This document shows, in pieces, positions 1 through 12,000 of a DNA stretch of 64,000 nt. The translations under genes and the position numbers were made by a program. The DNA is taken from NCBI GenBank assembly GCA_000310025.1, contig FN648707.1, positions 800,325-864,324 on the forward strand, given 5' to 3'. Source of the DNA: Ectocarpus siliculosus. Its lineage: Eukaryota; Sar; Phaeophyceae; Ectocarpales; Ectocarpaceae. Numbering within the stretch: the first letter of the stretch is position 1; every line of letters starts with the position of its first letter. The notes beneath the pieces are model-generated. The model was not told the DNA's origin. It saw only the letters and a program-made list of their open reading frames with translations, and did not search any database.

Positions 1-3000
1 TCCATCGAGCACAGAAGTTCCAAGGCGAAGACATGCTGTCGCCAGCAGCGTTCCAGCCCAAGCCGGAAGTGTCCGACCTGGAGATGGCCGGTGGGGGAGG
101 GCTCAGCGGCAGGGATCTCCTGGATGAACCTTCCACAGAACGAAAGGTACGGTAGGTGTTTGCTGCAACACGTCACCATATGCTGCGTCAAGTCTTTGCT
201 ACAATCCGTCATCATACGATAAGTTGCGTGATGTGATGGTACTCTTATTGTTTCCAGAGTACGCGACCACCACTTGAGAACCTCCTTTTTTCGCTAACCC
301 TGTTTTGTGTTTTCCTCTGTGTATATTTCAGCAGCTACCAATGCTTGTACTTTTGGTATCGGCACAGGATCATGTTCAAGTTCTGATGCTTAGATAGGTT
401 CGAACCGTAAATTTCAACTACAAATGGCGCCGTGTACCACATGTATAATTGTATGGACACCACCCACCGGCGGATCACCTCCCTAGGTGATAGATTTCCA
501 CCATTCAAACCCCGCCGAGAAGAAGCAAGATGGCAAGTACTGCTGTACCACCAAGTAGATGTGCCGCACTGCTGGCGCACGTACCGCATGGAGGAATGGA
601 TTGCGAAAGCTCTCGTCACCCGGAGTGTGTATTGAACCTACGGCGCATGTTTGTGGGCATCTAGAGCGAGGCATCTACGGCATCAACAGATTCTCCTTTT
701 TTTTACACTCTGCTGTCCCATGCCCCTTCCTTTCTTTTTCGGCTTGTCCCTTCGTCTGCAGAGGTCAAAGTACAGCGGGTTCGATCTCGACGTCGAGCTG
801 CCCATGGAATCGGAGAGCCGCAAGTCGGGCAAGGGCGGGCTGGTGAGTTGAAACGAAAGACACGCTGGCTATCTGGCTATTATTATAACTACCCAAGGCG
901 AAGGCAAGCAACCGGTGGAGCGGGGTCCTGGAGGGGTGCCCGTATTGCATTGCGTACTCTCCGGTGTTTTCGTGCACGAAGCCCCTTCCGACGCACCGCA
1001 CGCCGGATGTACTGGTTTGTATGCGCAGCTTGTCGCTTGTCGAGTACAGAGGTTGACCGGGCCAACACCCGGTGTTGTGCCCCGGGTCGAGCTGATTTCG
1101 GTCACAGGAACGCACCCCTCCGTGTAGCCTCCTCGTTGCCACAGGCGTTTCTCAAGAGTTGAGCGTGGTTGTGTCTCACGAGAGAGAGAGAGGGACAGAG
1201 GGAGAAAGAGAGAGAGAGAGCGTTTACCCCGGTCCTTGCCTGTCCTCCTTAGGCGCGCCGCTCTTCATGCTGTTCATATTCCGTGATACAATTTCGCAAT
1301 GAGCGAGGAGGTCTTCGTGCATGGTTGTCACCAACACAATCACTTTTTTCGTGAACATCCTTTGTCGCAACCACTGCTGCTGTCGCCATGCACGCTGTCC
1401 TTGACGTATCTCCAGGGCTCCGTGATGAGCCCCGACGGCGTGATGCCGCTCCCTGACTTCCGCGAACTGGCCAAGAAGCCCCGCAAGAAGGACCGAGAGC
1501 AGAAGGCTACCAAGGTGAGAAACGGGGAAACTATCGGCTGCGCTTTTGAGGATATTTATTGGTTGCAATGAAACGCGGGGAGAGTTGTTTGATGTTTTTG
1601 TTGGCGATTGGTTTTAGGGGGACATACCCGGCCTGACGGACATATTCTCACCATTATGATAAAAATCACCCCCTGTGAATTAGTGCTTTGATCGATTGAT
1701 GGACTGGAGCTACGATGCCGTTTCGACGACGATTTTTACAACGAAACGTGGTGTGGGGTACGTACGTCATGTGTTAATTTTTCTCGCAACTATGCATACG
1801 TGGGAGTTGAAGGTTGAGTACTCCTACCAAAAGAAGCACGCGTACACATAGCATACGCTAACGGTTTGTTGTTGCCCGTAGAGCAATCGAATCGTTGTCA
1901 GGTTCAGACCAGTTTGTGGTGTTTGGAGGGCAGGTTTGGCCACCATGGATTGTCCTGTACTTTTCAAGTAGGGCTCCTGTCGAAGATTGGCATTTATCGA
2001 GCAGGGTCGGATCTCATCACTCAATTTGAACGACGTCGGGTACCGTGTGCTGCTGTACCGTGTGCCTTAATCATGAAGGTGGATGAGGCTAACAAGGTGG
2101 AGCGTGGCAACATGGCAGCGTTCACGAAGCTTTTGGAGCTCGACCCTGAGGCAGACAGCGAGGAGGCCCTCTTCACGACCGAATCGTGAGAAATTGAGAT
2201 ATGGGTTTTGTTCCGTGGAAAACGCAGCGGAACGCAGCCCCTTAAGAATTTTTCGCGCTTGGTTTACCCCACCATCCGCGCCTCAAGTCTGCTGTACCTA
2301 CTTCAGGAGTGGAGTGCTAGCAAAAACGAAACAGTTTTAGTAATTGGTGTTGTACAACGTACGTGAAAGCTGCTAAACGGTGCATTGCGGTCGTGTTGCC
2401 TGCAACAAATGTTTCAATATCATGTCTGCAAGCAAATCTATCCGGGGTATCCAGCGACTGGGAAATAGAACTCACTTAACAATACGTGTTCTGCCCGGGA
2501 TTCGAACCCACGACTTGGACTGCTTTGTTAGCAACCGAAATCAATCCATTGGACCAGTCATCGCTGCCTGCCCTTGACGGCCCGTGTGGAAGGACAGAGG
2601 AGCACGAGAGTTTTGTTCGGCTGATGTTATCTTGAATATAAACAGGCTGTTGACGTGGATGTACAAAGAATATGGAATCCTGTTGGGAAGGACACTGTTG
2701 TATGTACTTCGAAGAAATAGAATTTGATTCTCAGCGTATGATCACTGCCAGCGTTCATCAACTGAAGAAATCACCGGAGCTTCGGAAGCCGCTGATGTGA
2801 TCACCCCCCGGCTTTTGTGTTTGCCTCCGAAGGTACGACGCGTTCTCAAGCGTCCTCGGCGAGGGGAAGCCCTTTGTGGGCATCGCAAACTCGTATCTGC
2901 AGTCGGGGCACACGGTGCTGCTGGCGCTGGTGCTGCTGTGTGGCTTCGTCGAGATCCCAGGGTTCCCTTTGACATCGCTACCGTACGACGTGCGCGAATT

Positions 3001-4429
3001 CCTCAAGGTGCGTGTTTTTTTTTAATGTTACATGTAAAGAAACGACAGGATTGAGCCAACTCGTTCCGCCGCTCTATGCCGCCGCTTTCTTGTGGGCCCA
3101 AAGCTTGTTGTGTGGCGAGGGGGACGCACGCCGGGATGGAAGGGTACCCACCTGTCATCGCTCTCGCACGACGAGCCACGGGTCCCTCAACAGATGCGGT
3201 GCTTGTTTGGGGTCAATAGCCGCTCTCGTATTCTTCTTTGCGAGGCGTTCGCGGAACAGTTTTTCACGCGTTCATTCTTGTGACGCTGGGATAAACCCCT
3301 GCTCGTGCTCCCCATATAGGATTATGCATCGCTTGATCGCTTGACTCCTGTTGCTTTGTTGAAAGGTGCGGTGGCTTGGCTTGGCCGTGTCCTCTCCCAT
3401 TTTTTGGCCAAGTCTTCTCCCGTTGTGAGCTCGAGGCGTTTGTTCTGGTGGGGCTGTGCACAGAGCACCCCCGTCGTGCGCTCCGATTTATGTTCGTGAC
3501 TTTGAGGGGACTGTTTTTCTTCCAACACAGTAGTCTCAACCCACCTAAGCTAAGCTAATAAGTTACCGCCCTCCTCACCCTGCCTCCAACGTTACCTCGG
3601 GCCGACCCTGACCATGTCCTCATGTTGTCCTCCATCTGTTTGTTGTGCGTGTCCGAAGACGGGGTTGCTTGTTACATACGTCATCAACGCTGGCATCGCG
3701 TATCTCAGCTACCTGGAGGCCAAGAGGATAGGACAGGTACAGTACATACGCCTGAACCATGGTAGGCCCTGGTGCTCGTGCCTGTCGATGTGATTGTTTG
3801 CTCTGGGTCGGCAACATTCATGTTATGTTCCATGACCTTTTTCAGCACATACACCGTACATGCGCACACATATCTTGTGGCCGTTACAGTACGTGGTGGA
3901 TGCTGGAGTGCGATCGTGTTCGATATTTGAAGCTGTAACTCATGTTTGACTGGCCGAATACACCAATCCCTTTCTTGCGTCGTGCTGAACGAGAAACGTA
4001 TTCAATCGCCTTTGGACACGCGACGAATATCTTGTCGCCTTGGTTATTCTGCATGCGCGACGATTAGTGTGAAAAGCATGGACCAACTTTTACCCGGAGT
4101 TGCCCCGGGGCAAGGCGAGTTTCAAAAGCCACTGTCTTGGAACTGCACACGGTAGGGGCGGGGCGCCGGGCATGCGTACACATGGGTTCACCCGGAGCCC
4201 TCCCGCGCGTATGCTCACGAACTTCGCTCAAGCGCGAATAACGCCCGAATCATGAACGACAACGTGCTTCGTTTTTCCTCATACTCTCGCTGTTGTCGCT
4301 CATCACATGCAGCCCGCCGGTTTCTGGGCCGTGAAAGGGTTCGTGTTGGGAGGTCTATCTTTCAACGAGCTAAGCCAGATCGAGCCTGTAAAGGTCAAGC
4401 CAACGGGAGGCAGAGAACGCCGGGGCTAA
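1..4429 (+). CDS. Unknown two-pass membrane protein, 5' partial, 7 exons
   Basis: Exons: 1-146 (first full codon at 3), 762-842, 1416-1514, 2079-2185, 2833-3007, 3659-3736, 4313-4429 (TAA). Every junction keeps one open frame of at least 266 residues. Most donors read AG/GT followed by G or A; the acceptor before 2079 has a weak pyrimidine tract. The first part is hydrophilic, with a very basic patch in exon 3 (KKPRKKDREQK) and an acidic stretch in exon 4. Two hydrophobic helices follow: about residues 170-185 in exon 5 (HTVLLALVLLCGF) and 204-220 in exon 6 (LLVTYVINAGIAYLSYL). The last exon has an amphipathic FWAVKGFVLGG segment and a basic tail. I do not recognise the family. An organelle (plastid) membrane protein is possible, but the targeting peptide would lie in the missing 5' part. 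The exon structure is well supported; function is open. Confidence 0.78.
1179..1220. repeat. GA-rich microsatellite
   Basis: Interrupted (GA)n run in intron 2 of the first gene. It is a simple repeat with no coding role. Confidence 0.85.
2493..2575 (-). repeat. tRNA-like relic (pseudogene or SINE head)
   Basis: Read on the minus strand, there is a pol III A-box-like GACTGGTCCAATGG (2547-2560) and a B-box-like GGGTTCGAATCCC (2497-2509) at tRNA spacing. The flanks do not form a 7-bp acceptor stem, and the anticodon loop lacks the usual T before the anticodon, so a working tRNA is unlikely. It sits in the intron between exons 4 and 5 of the first gene, on the opposite strand. No second copy is seen in the window. 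Confidence 0.5.
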
Positions 4430-4510
4430 GGATAAGGGGGGCAGTTTCTGGTGGTTGGTGGGCGGCGAAGCTCGATATATGGGCGGGCTGAACTCGTGTC
4501 CTATTATTGG

Positions 4511-4685
4511 TTGCTGCCGATTGCGTAGCTTTGATACCGCAAGCCTCGGTCACCTGCTTTGCCAGTGATTTGGGGTCTTGGGGCTAGAGGACCTGTGTCC
4601 TACGTTGCTGGCGATTGCGTAGATCTCATTCCTCAAGCCTCAGCCACCTGCTTTGCCGGGGATTTGGGGTCTTGGGGGCTAGAGG
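4511..4685. repeat. Direct duplication, two copies of about 80 bp
   Basis: Copy 1 (4511-4590) and copy 2 (4604-4685) both run from TTGCTG(C/G)CGATTGCGTAG to a shared GGGGTCTTGGGG...CTAGAGG end, with scattered substitutions. It lies just after the stop of the first gene, in its probable 3' UTR. Confidence 0.8.
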
Positions 4686-4755
4686 CAGGCCATCGATTGA
4701 AAGGCGCGAACCACGTCTTGTGTGTGTCGTTGGCCGCGCTTTCGGGTCGGCGTTT

Positions 4756-4899
4756 CCACTGCTATCTGTGAACATAGAAGGCTCTTTGCCCGGTGCAACA
4801 ACGGGCGTTCCACTGCTATTTGTGAACGTAGAAGGCTCTTGCCTGGTGCAGTTTCCACTGCTACTTGGTGAACGTGCAAGGCTCTTTGCCTGGTGTAGC
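4756..4899. repeat. Minisatellite, three units of about 45-54 bp
   Basis: Three head-to-tail units start at 4756, 4810 and 4855. Each begins CCACTGCTA and contains GTGAAC.T.(G/C)AAGGCTCTTGCC-like sequence, with small indels. It is non-coding in every frame examined. Confidence 0.8.
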
Positions 4900-5821
4900 A
4901 TAGCGGAGGCAGTTGCCATGAGGAGTGTTGACAACACGGCGTCTTCGAAGAACTTCTGCGAAGAAACACACGGGGGAGGAAAAACTACAACAACGCCGCT
5001 GACCGCCTGTAGATCAGAGCTGTAGTGGGAGAGGTTATGGGGGTCGTCACTCTCTGCTAGTCGCGCGGCGATCAGTGAACCTGTACGCTTGCCTCCAGAA
5101 TGCTCTGCCCAGTAGCTGCTGTAGGCGACCTCGGAAAACTTCAAGTAAGTTGGTTGTTGCGGACACAAGCTTGGTGCGGTGGGGTTGAAACGCCATGAGC
5201 ACGTGCATCGCACCTCGCCGAGTTGATGCCGATGGGTGCTGCGTCTTCGCCACCACCAGCACCGAAGTATTTGGCCGTCGTACCATACCGAATCGATCAA
5301 CTACAAAGGTGACACCCGTCTACATAAAACGTGATGCAAAAACTGGTATTTTTTCCAACGTCGTACAGCAGTATGCCGACATGGTACCACTGGGTTAGAA
5401 AAGATCGGCGAAATTTTTCGGAGTTCCCCCGAGGCCTTCGTGTGCAAAGGCAGCCGCCGTGACACCTCTTAGCAGACCCCTCTCAACTCTTGCAATCTAA
5501 CCCGGACAGAAGAACATCGGAAGCTTGAACGAAGACATCGAGACGTCAAACAAAATAGTCGACGGCGAAAATGCAGTTTGTATGTTTTTGCCTTCACGAC
5601 CGTTCGGATAGACACGCAATCAAAGATGCGCCTTCACGACGAGATACGGCGTCAGTCGAAGATCTTCCTGTGTCACGCTCATGGTTCGCACTCAGATTTA
5701 CGAAAGACTCCTTTCCAGTAAAGGGATGACAACGGTCACAGATGTGTGCTTTCAACCAAGGCTACCGCCATTGCTCCAACACAGCAGTACCGCCACTCCG
5801 AGGGGCTTGCTTCGCTCATCA

Positions 5822-8024
5822 TCAAAGATATCGCTCGCACGCCAGGCCTGCCAGAAACGGCGACACCTCTCTCACGTCTATCGCGCACGGAACGTCCCCG
5901 CAAGACCCAACAAAACTCAGGGCTGCCCGTATTGGAACCAATGACCTGGGAGGGATCAGATTGGTGGAAGACGTGAGCACGACCAAGAATAGCAGCACAG
6001 GAACAAAACGATCGGAAAGGGGGAGCAAGTTGGTTCTGGTGCCTTTATGTGTTGGTAGATAGGCGTGCGATACGCCGCAGCAACAGCGGTGGTCCACAAC
6101 AATCAAGTTGGATGAACCATCGGTGGGAGCGACTAGACAAGTATCACGCATCACGTCCCTTGGTTCGTGATCAACAGCAGCAAGTGACAAGGATGAGCAC
6201 GCCGGGCTCGGCCAAAGTCTGTGCTGCTGAGCCGAGCTGGCGCCTTAGCGGCATACCTTCTGGGCGATGTTTCTCGGCCTGTTCATCTACGACCGATTGT
6301 GATGTCAGGGGTTTTCATGTCGAAACTGTTTGTATAGCAAGAACACCCAGCAGAAGCGATTCGGGGGGTGATTGGGGAATGGTGCGCGCGATCAGCTACC
6401 AACACAACGTTCGTGACCATACCTGCCTTATTGGGGTAAGACTACTGCACTCAAACAGCTAGTCGTCTGGTTTGTAGCGAAGCTGGGGATGAAACTCGCA
6501 GGCCATGATGAGACCGAAACATCAGTACTCAAGATAGCCCACGTACCTTGCAGGCACCCTTAGCCGACCTTCGCCACTGACCGCATCCCAAGACAACACG
6601 TCCACAGGGTAGGCCAGCGACCCAACCTCGCCATGCAAGTCCTTAACCGCGGCGAGTATGAAGGTCTTGAACGCAACGTCCGTGGGCAGGTAGACACCTT
6701 GACTGGTGGCGGCACTACCCTGCGGTGCCTGTTGCTGCCGCTGGGTTGTCCCTCCGCCCTTGACTTTGCCTCTCTTCGGTCGCTTCGGAGTAGCTTGTCG
6801 TGTGGCTTGAAACGTCCTGTTTGGGGGTGATGCGAACGCAATGAAGCCACTATGTATAAGAGTCAGTGGGTCAGGAAGGTCTTGTTTTCTTTCGTGAGGT
6901 TTCACAACGTTGAACGAGCATCAACTGAATGAGGATTAAGTCAGCAATAACCTCTAGCAATAATGTTTTCACAGACCAGGGCGCTGCACGTATCCACAAA
7001 GGCGGAAATATGCACGAAAATGATTTATAGTTTCAGAAAGATGAGGGTAACGATGTGTCGCTTTACATAGACTACAGTTGCAATGCGGTTGCAATCTACG
7101 TGCATGTGTTGGTGTGCATACCGGTACACTTATCTAGGTGACACAAGATACCACATCCCCTGATTTCAAAGGTCGTGTACTCCACGGCGAAGAGGATGTC
7201 GAAATGAACCATACGTTGACGGAAATCTCTCGACGAGGCGGTTCTAACGCCGCCAAATTCGGCACCGCCATTCTCTATGCTGTGGAGCAATCGATCTTTG
7301 AAAATCGGGCCAGGGAGGTGTGAAATCTTAGTACATAAGCACCTACGGTACAGGCATGGTCTCTTCAGCGATAACGGCGGTGCATGAATGTATGCAAAAG
7401 GCCCATATTGTGCGTGTAGCAACGTACAATCAATAAAGCACGGCAATGCATGCATGCACGCAAGTATGGTTGTTGGTGAAGCACCCAGACACAGCAGACT
7501 TCGGTACGGCTGGCGATAGCATTGCCCAACAACAAGCAACCGACCTCAGGCAAGCACAAGCGGCGGGATTCAAAAGTTCAAAACGTTGGCAGGTCCCCAC
7601 TCACAACTCACAACTGCACTGCGATGAAGCAAAAAGCGGCTGGCAGCGTGTACGATGACGCTTCCATCGTCCAAGAGACTGTGTCTGCCCTGTCCGTAGA
7701 TCGCTGGAGTGGTAGCCTTGAGTGTCTCACGTCTGGTTCGTGCGGATGATGGATGCTGGCAAAAGCCGGTGAATCCCAGGGGAAAATTGGAAACCATCCC
7801 CAGGGTTTCAACATAATAGGAAATTAGGTTCGGGATTTCGGTTCCCACCGAGAACCAGCCGATGATGCAAGGATGCTGGATGCATGTGCGCATGTGCGCG
7901 GACAGGTAGCTAAGGGCGGCTGCCCCGTGTAAGGTACGCTACCTCCGCCGCAGGCAAAAGAGTCATACCTTCACCTCTCTGCCCCTTCATAAACCACGGT
8001 TTGGCGAAACTGCCAACCCAGCAT
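5822..8024 (-). CDS. RPP14: RNase P/MRP protein subunit Rpp14
   Basis: Three exons on the minus strand: 8024-7975 (ATG at 8024), 6849-6547 and 5945-5822 (TGA). Phases match exactly (2, 2) and the protein is 158 residues. Rpp14 belongs to the Pop5/Rpp14 fold and helps assemble the RNase P and RNase MRP ribonucleoproteins that process pre-tRNA and pre-rRNA in the nucleus. Family signatures seen: VVYEGAESGFIAFA near the start, FKTFILAAVKDLHGEVG at 77-93, and the C-terminal AIDVREVSPFLAGL at 139-152, which matches the family's VIQVSPFL ending. Human Rpp14 has 124 residues. The extra length is a basic and Gln/Ser-rich insertion at about 33-67, inside the first part of the fold. Intron 1 carries a short inverted-repeat element. 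The gene is tandem with the zinc-finger gene upstream and converges on the first gene. Confidence 0.87.
7137..7337. mobile_element. MITE family 1, copy A (diverged)
   Basis: It starts GGTGACACAAGATACCACA and ends with a degraded inverted copy. The internal part matches copies at 18560-18795 and 59427-59637 (for example CGACGAG and the AACGCCGCCA...TTCGGCACCGCCA block). It lies in RPP14 intron 1. Confidence 0.75.
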
Positions 8025-9084
8025 ATAGCAGCACCGACTCTCTGTACGTCATTCATTCATGGATCCTCGAAAGATAAGAGTACACAGGTGTGCGGCTGAC
8101 AGGGTGATAGCTGCGAACATCCGATAGTACAGATCGGTACTCACGGTACCCCCAAGAGTCCCTTGACTTGAAGTACACGCTGCAACCTTACCGGCTGCGG
8201 ATGGTTACGACGGTTGCAAGGTCGGCGTGTGCACACTTGTGAACAGAAATAATCGAATATGACAGCCGCCTTGTTCGAAGGGTTCCATCTGTTACGCATA
8301 CCAACACAAGGCCGGGTCTCGGTCACAGCAAGAGCCAAGTTCAAAAAAGGCATCCCTTGTGTGACAGCAACGATATAGTTGCAAGTTCTCCCTTCCTAAA
8401 CGGTTGGAGGCTTGAGCGAATCGGTGGGCGCCCAACCGGTCACCAGTATCAAGAAACAAGATCAGATACATGGCACCGCCAGCGGCAGCTTACGGCGATA
8501 CTCTAGAGGAAAGCTCGGACCCAAACACACGAAAGTACACAAAAAAAAAGTAGCGGAGACGACCACCGGAACTGCCACCCCTGTGCGGCAAGCAGCGCCC
8601 CCACAAAAAGCAAACGCACCGAGAAGCAACTATTACTGCTCCGCATTACTCACCACGCCACATTGATAAATACGCGTATGCCCTGCTACAGTTGCCAAAC
8701 GCAGCCATTCCCACGACCTTCGTACTCAAACTAGGCGTATCGCATCACGGCAAATTCCGTCAAGGCGCTCTGACACAACGGGGCATCGGCCTCCTCTCTT
8801 GGGCCCTCTCGTTTTCGAACAGCTTGCCTCGCCCGTATTTAAAGACCGAAAAGCCATGCACCACCCCCAACATTTAAAGTCTATCTACTGCTGTTGTGGG
8901 GGAATACGGGTCCCGCGCAATTGAGACCGCCCATCCGGGCAGGCACAACCACAAGAAACGCCACCGTATCGGTGACAACCACGCGCGCCCAGACTCTCCT
9001 AAAAAAGGGTGCCACCCTGTTCTCGAGCTCGGAGCTGCCCCCGCACGTCGCCGTATCTGTCTTCGAGCTTGGAGCGGCCCCTCG
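8025..9084. other. Region between RPP14 and the zinc-finger gene
   Basis: These 1.06 kb hold the RPP14 promoter and the 3' end of the upstream minus-strand gene. Open frames at 8412-8666 (+) and 8141-8353 (-) have no splice support or recognisable motif. I see no further gene. Confidence 0.5.
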
Positions 9085-12000
9085 CTACCACCGCTGACCT
9101 CTGCCTTTGCCGGACGCGCCTGACGCTGTTTTTCGCGCGGCTTGACCGAGAAGGCTACCGGAGCCCTTCTTCAAGACGGACGGCTGTTTAGGCGCAAGGT
9201 TGGCAGCGGAGCGGCGGAAAAGGGCGTAGGATGGTTACTTTGTAAATCAGGAGGACGCGTACGTGGCGGGAAATGTTATCGTCCCCGTTCGTATTAAAAT
9301 CTTGGAATCGATTTTTCTTGGCAGTGTGCTGCCTGCCGGCAGCATGTTGTGGGGTTGCGGGCGAGAGACAAAACCGGCAATATTGTACGTACAGTACAGT
9401 AGTGGACCCTCAACAACGCCGGTGTGTGCCCGGCGAATCCACCGGCGCCATTCAGAGGGACCGGCGCCATTCAAGTACAGAATGACTGGGTGATTCAGTC
9501 TGTGCCCAACAATTTCACCGGCGCTGTATAGGGCTACCGGCGCTTTCGCTTTTCAACGGGCGTTGTTGAGGGCCCGCTACTGTATACGGAAACATGCACC
9601 GACACCTCTACGCCGATGACGAACTCCCATTCAAGCTAAGTACCATCAATAGCTCTGACGTTCTTGTTGAAAGCTAGGGGCACCCCACGGTTTTGATGTC
9701 GTGGAACATTGGAGGTCTGCCGTGTAGTCAACAGCACTGTGGGAGACATCGCGTGGCAAGATATGGTCGCAGGCCCCAGGGGGTCTACAACAGCAATCCT
9801 GTCGAAAACGGGAGAGGGCGTAAGCGTCCCGTATAGGGCGTTTGCTCCCCCAACCGTGCATCTTCCCGCAGAATGGCGCCAAATGAGCTAAACCAGCCGA
9901 GTTAAGCCGGCACCCCGCACAGCCAATAAGCCGTCATGGGGTCACAAGGGGAACACGACAGCAACAGAAATCTGCCAGCTTCTTGCGGGAGAAGAGAACG
10001 CACCTTGGCCCTGATGTTCTTGCAGTGCTGCATGTGTCGCTCGCCCGCGAGCTCGCTGAACCTCCGCCCGCAGTGGGGACACGGGATCAAGCTAGGGTCC
10101 GGAGCCGACGGTTTCGGCGGCGGCAGGTCGGCCAGGCTCTTGCCGCTCTTCTGAGCATCCGCTACGACCCTCGCCTGCCATGGTGTCCCCCGAAAAGATC
10201 GAAAAACGGGGATCACCGGGCAAAAGGTTGCGGGCGTTGGCCGACCGATGCGGACGGATCATCACGTACACGACGGACTCAAGTCCTGGATATTGCGGGT
10301 TGATTGAGGAGGGGTGCCGCCTCCTCCGCGTGCGCCAGTGTGGCACGCTGAGGAAAAGAAGATAAAAAGTTGTCCATCAGCGTCGTTGCAGACTTGAAAC
10401 ATCCGAAGTCTCGGGGTTGCCTGTGTTCGGAATGTAGTTATAGCTCAAACCCGGAACCCCGTTCTGCTTCAGTACACACCTGGCGAAGGGCGTCCCTAAA
10501 CTGTTTCGACTGCTGCCTCCACTTGCTCGACCTTGCCCCCCTGGCCGCGGCTCCACCCACGGGGGTGTCATCGAACCCTCTAGGCGGTCCTCTCCCGCCA
10601 CGGCCTCTCCCTCCTCCTCCTCTCCCCCCCGCTCGACCTTTCTCCTTGGCGAACTTCTCGAGCTCCGTGCCTTTGAGTCTCATCTCGGCCGTGTCGAATA
10701 CCTAAGGGTTTGGGAAGTGTGGTTGAGGTGGGGTGACACTCACAAAGCAGCTGACGGGACGGAAAAAATCCCAGAGGTGTAATCTACAGTTGGGGGCCCG
10801 GTTTAGCGACCCCTAGTGTCACGACGAAATGTGGCCGCTATTCAGGGCAGGTCGCTAAACCGAACTAACAAGTAAATAGCAGCGGTGCGAAGTGACGTTG
10901 TGGTCGATAAACAGGGCGTGTCGCTAAACAGGGGGATCGCTAAACCGACACCCCCACTGTATTGAGCATCTACCAAACACAGGTGAAACGACCGGTTCTC
11001 GCTTGACAACCAGAGTCAACAACACCGTCAGGAGACATACCGACGTTTGATTAGCGAATTTCGGTGAAGGGCATGTGTCGGTCCGAAGGAACCCATGTTT
11101 GGGATAGGCACGGATTATTGGGAACGTTGTACCCCGTTCTGTTTGGAGGTATGGGCTCTCATCCCGGTGACTTTGGCACACGGAATAGAAACGGTCGCCG
11201 CCCTAAAGTCACGGCAAGGGGCGAAAGCTCATGGCCACAACCAGGAGCTGCACTATACTACCACATGCAAGCCAGCGCTCACCCGGAACTTCTTCGAGAG
11301 AGAACACGCACGTCCAACTCAACACCATTGTGTTAAACTCGCATCCAAGCTAGACTTGCGTCCAAAACTCCCCCTACTCGGCGGAAGCATCTTCCAACAC
11401 CGCCTCACCTTACGCTTAGCCTGGAACACCTTGTGACAGGCCCGCGAGTGCTTCTCCAGCGCCGCCGGGGTGAACCTCCTCCCGCACGTCCTGCACTCCT
11501 CGAGCTCCACCTGCTCGTCCGGGAACGCGTCCGGCGGAAGGTCGTCGGCGTAGCCCTCACCCCCTCCCCCCCGGCCCCCTCCTCCTTTCCCGCGACTACC
11601 ACCGCCGCCTCGACTTCTACTACCGCCTCGACTACTACCGTCGCCTTGACTACCGCCGCCGCCGCCGCCGCCGTTCTCCCCCTCCCAAGCCCGGCGTCGA
11701 TCAGGCGAGCCTTGACCACCGGAGGCTCCGCCGACGCGGGCGCGGCCCCCACCGGGCCGTGCCGGTGCCGCTGCGTGCGTTCCTCTCCGAGTGTACCTGG
11801 TGCCACCTCCGCCAACGTCTCCGGCACCTGAGTGGTCGTGGGGCCGGCTCCTAGCGACGTCTGCTGGTGCGGCTGTGCGACCGCTAGTAAAACCTGTCCT
11901 GGGCGAGTCGTGCTTACCTTCAAACGGCCCGTGTCTCCGGCCACCTGCTGGGTTGGTGCTCGCTTGATGATGCTGATGATGCTGTTGCTGGTGGTGACGA

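Larger units (their letters stand above)
4430..5821. other. Convergent intergenic region
   Basis: This stretch lies between the 3' ends of the first gene and RPP14. It holds the two tandem duplications above. A 120-bp open stretch near 5510-5630 shows no usable splice context and resembles no family I know. No gene is supported here. Confidence 0.5.

Noticed and set aside
2493-2575. Functional tRNA gene on the minus strand
   Set aside because: A and B boxes are present, but the acceptor stem does not pair and the anticodon loop is not canonical.
4626-5300. 224-codon minus-strand open frame downstream of the first gene
   Set aside because: It runs through a three-unit minisatellite and the direct duplication, so the frame stays open because repeats lack stops. 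No motif is present.
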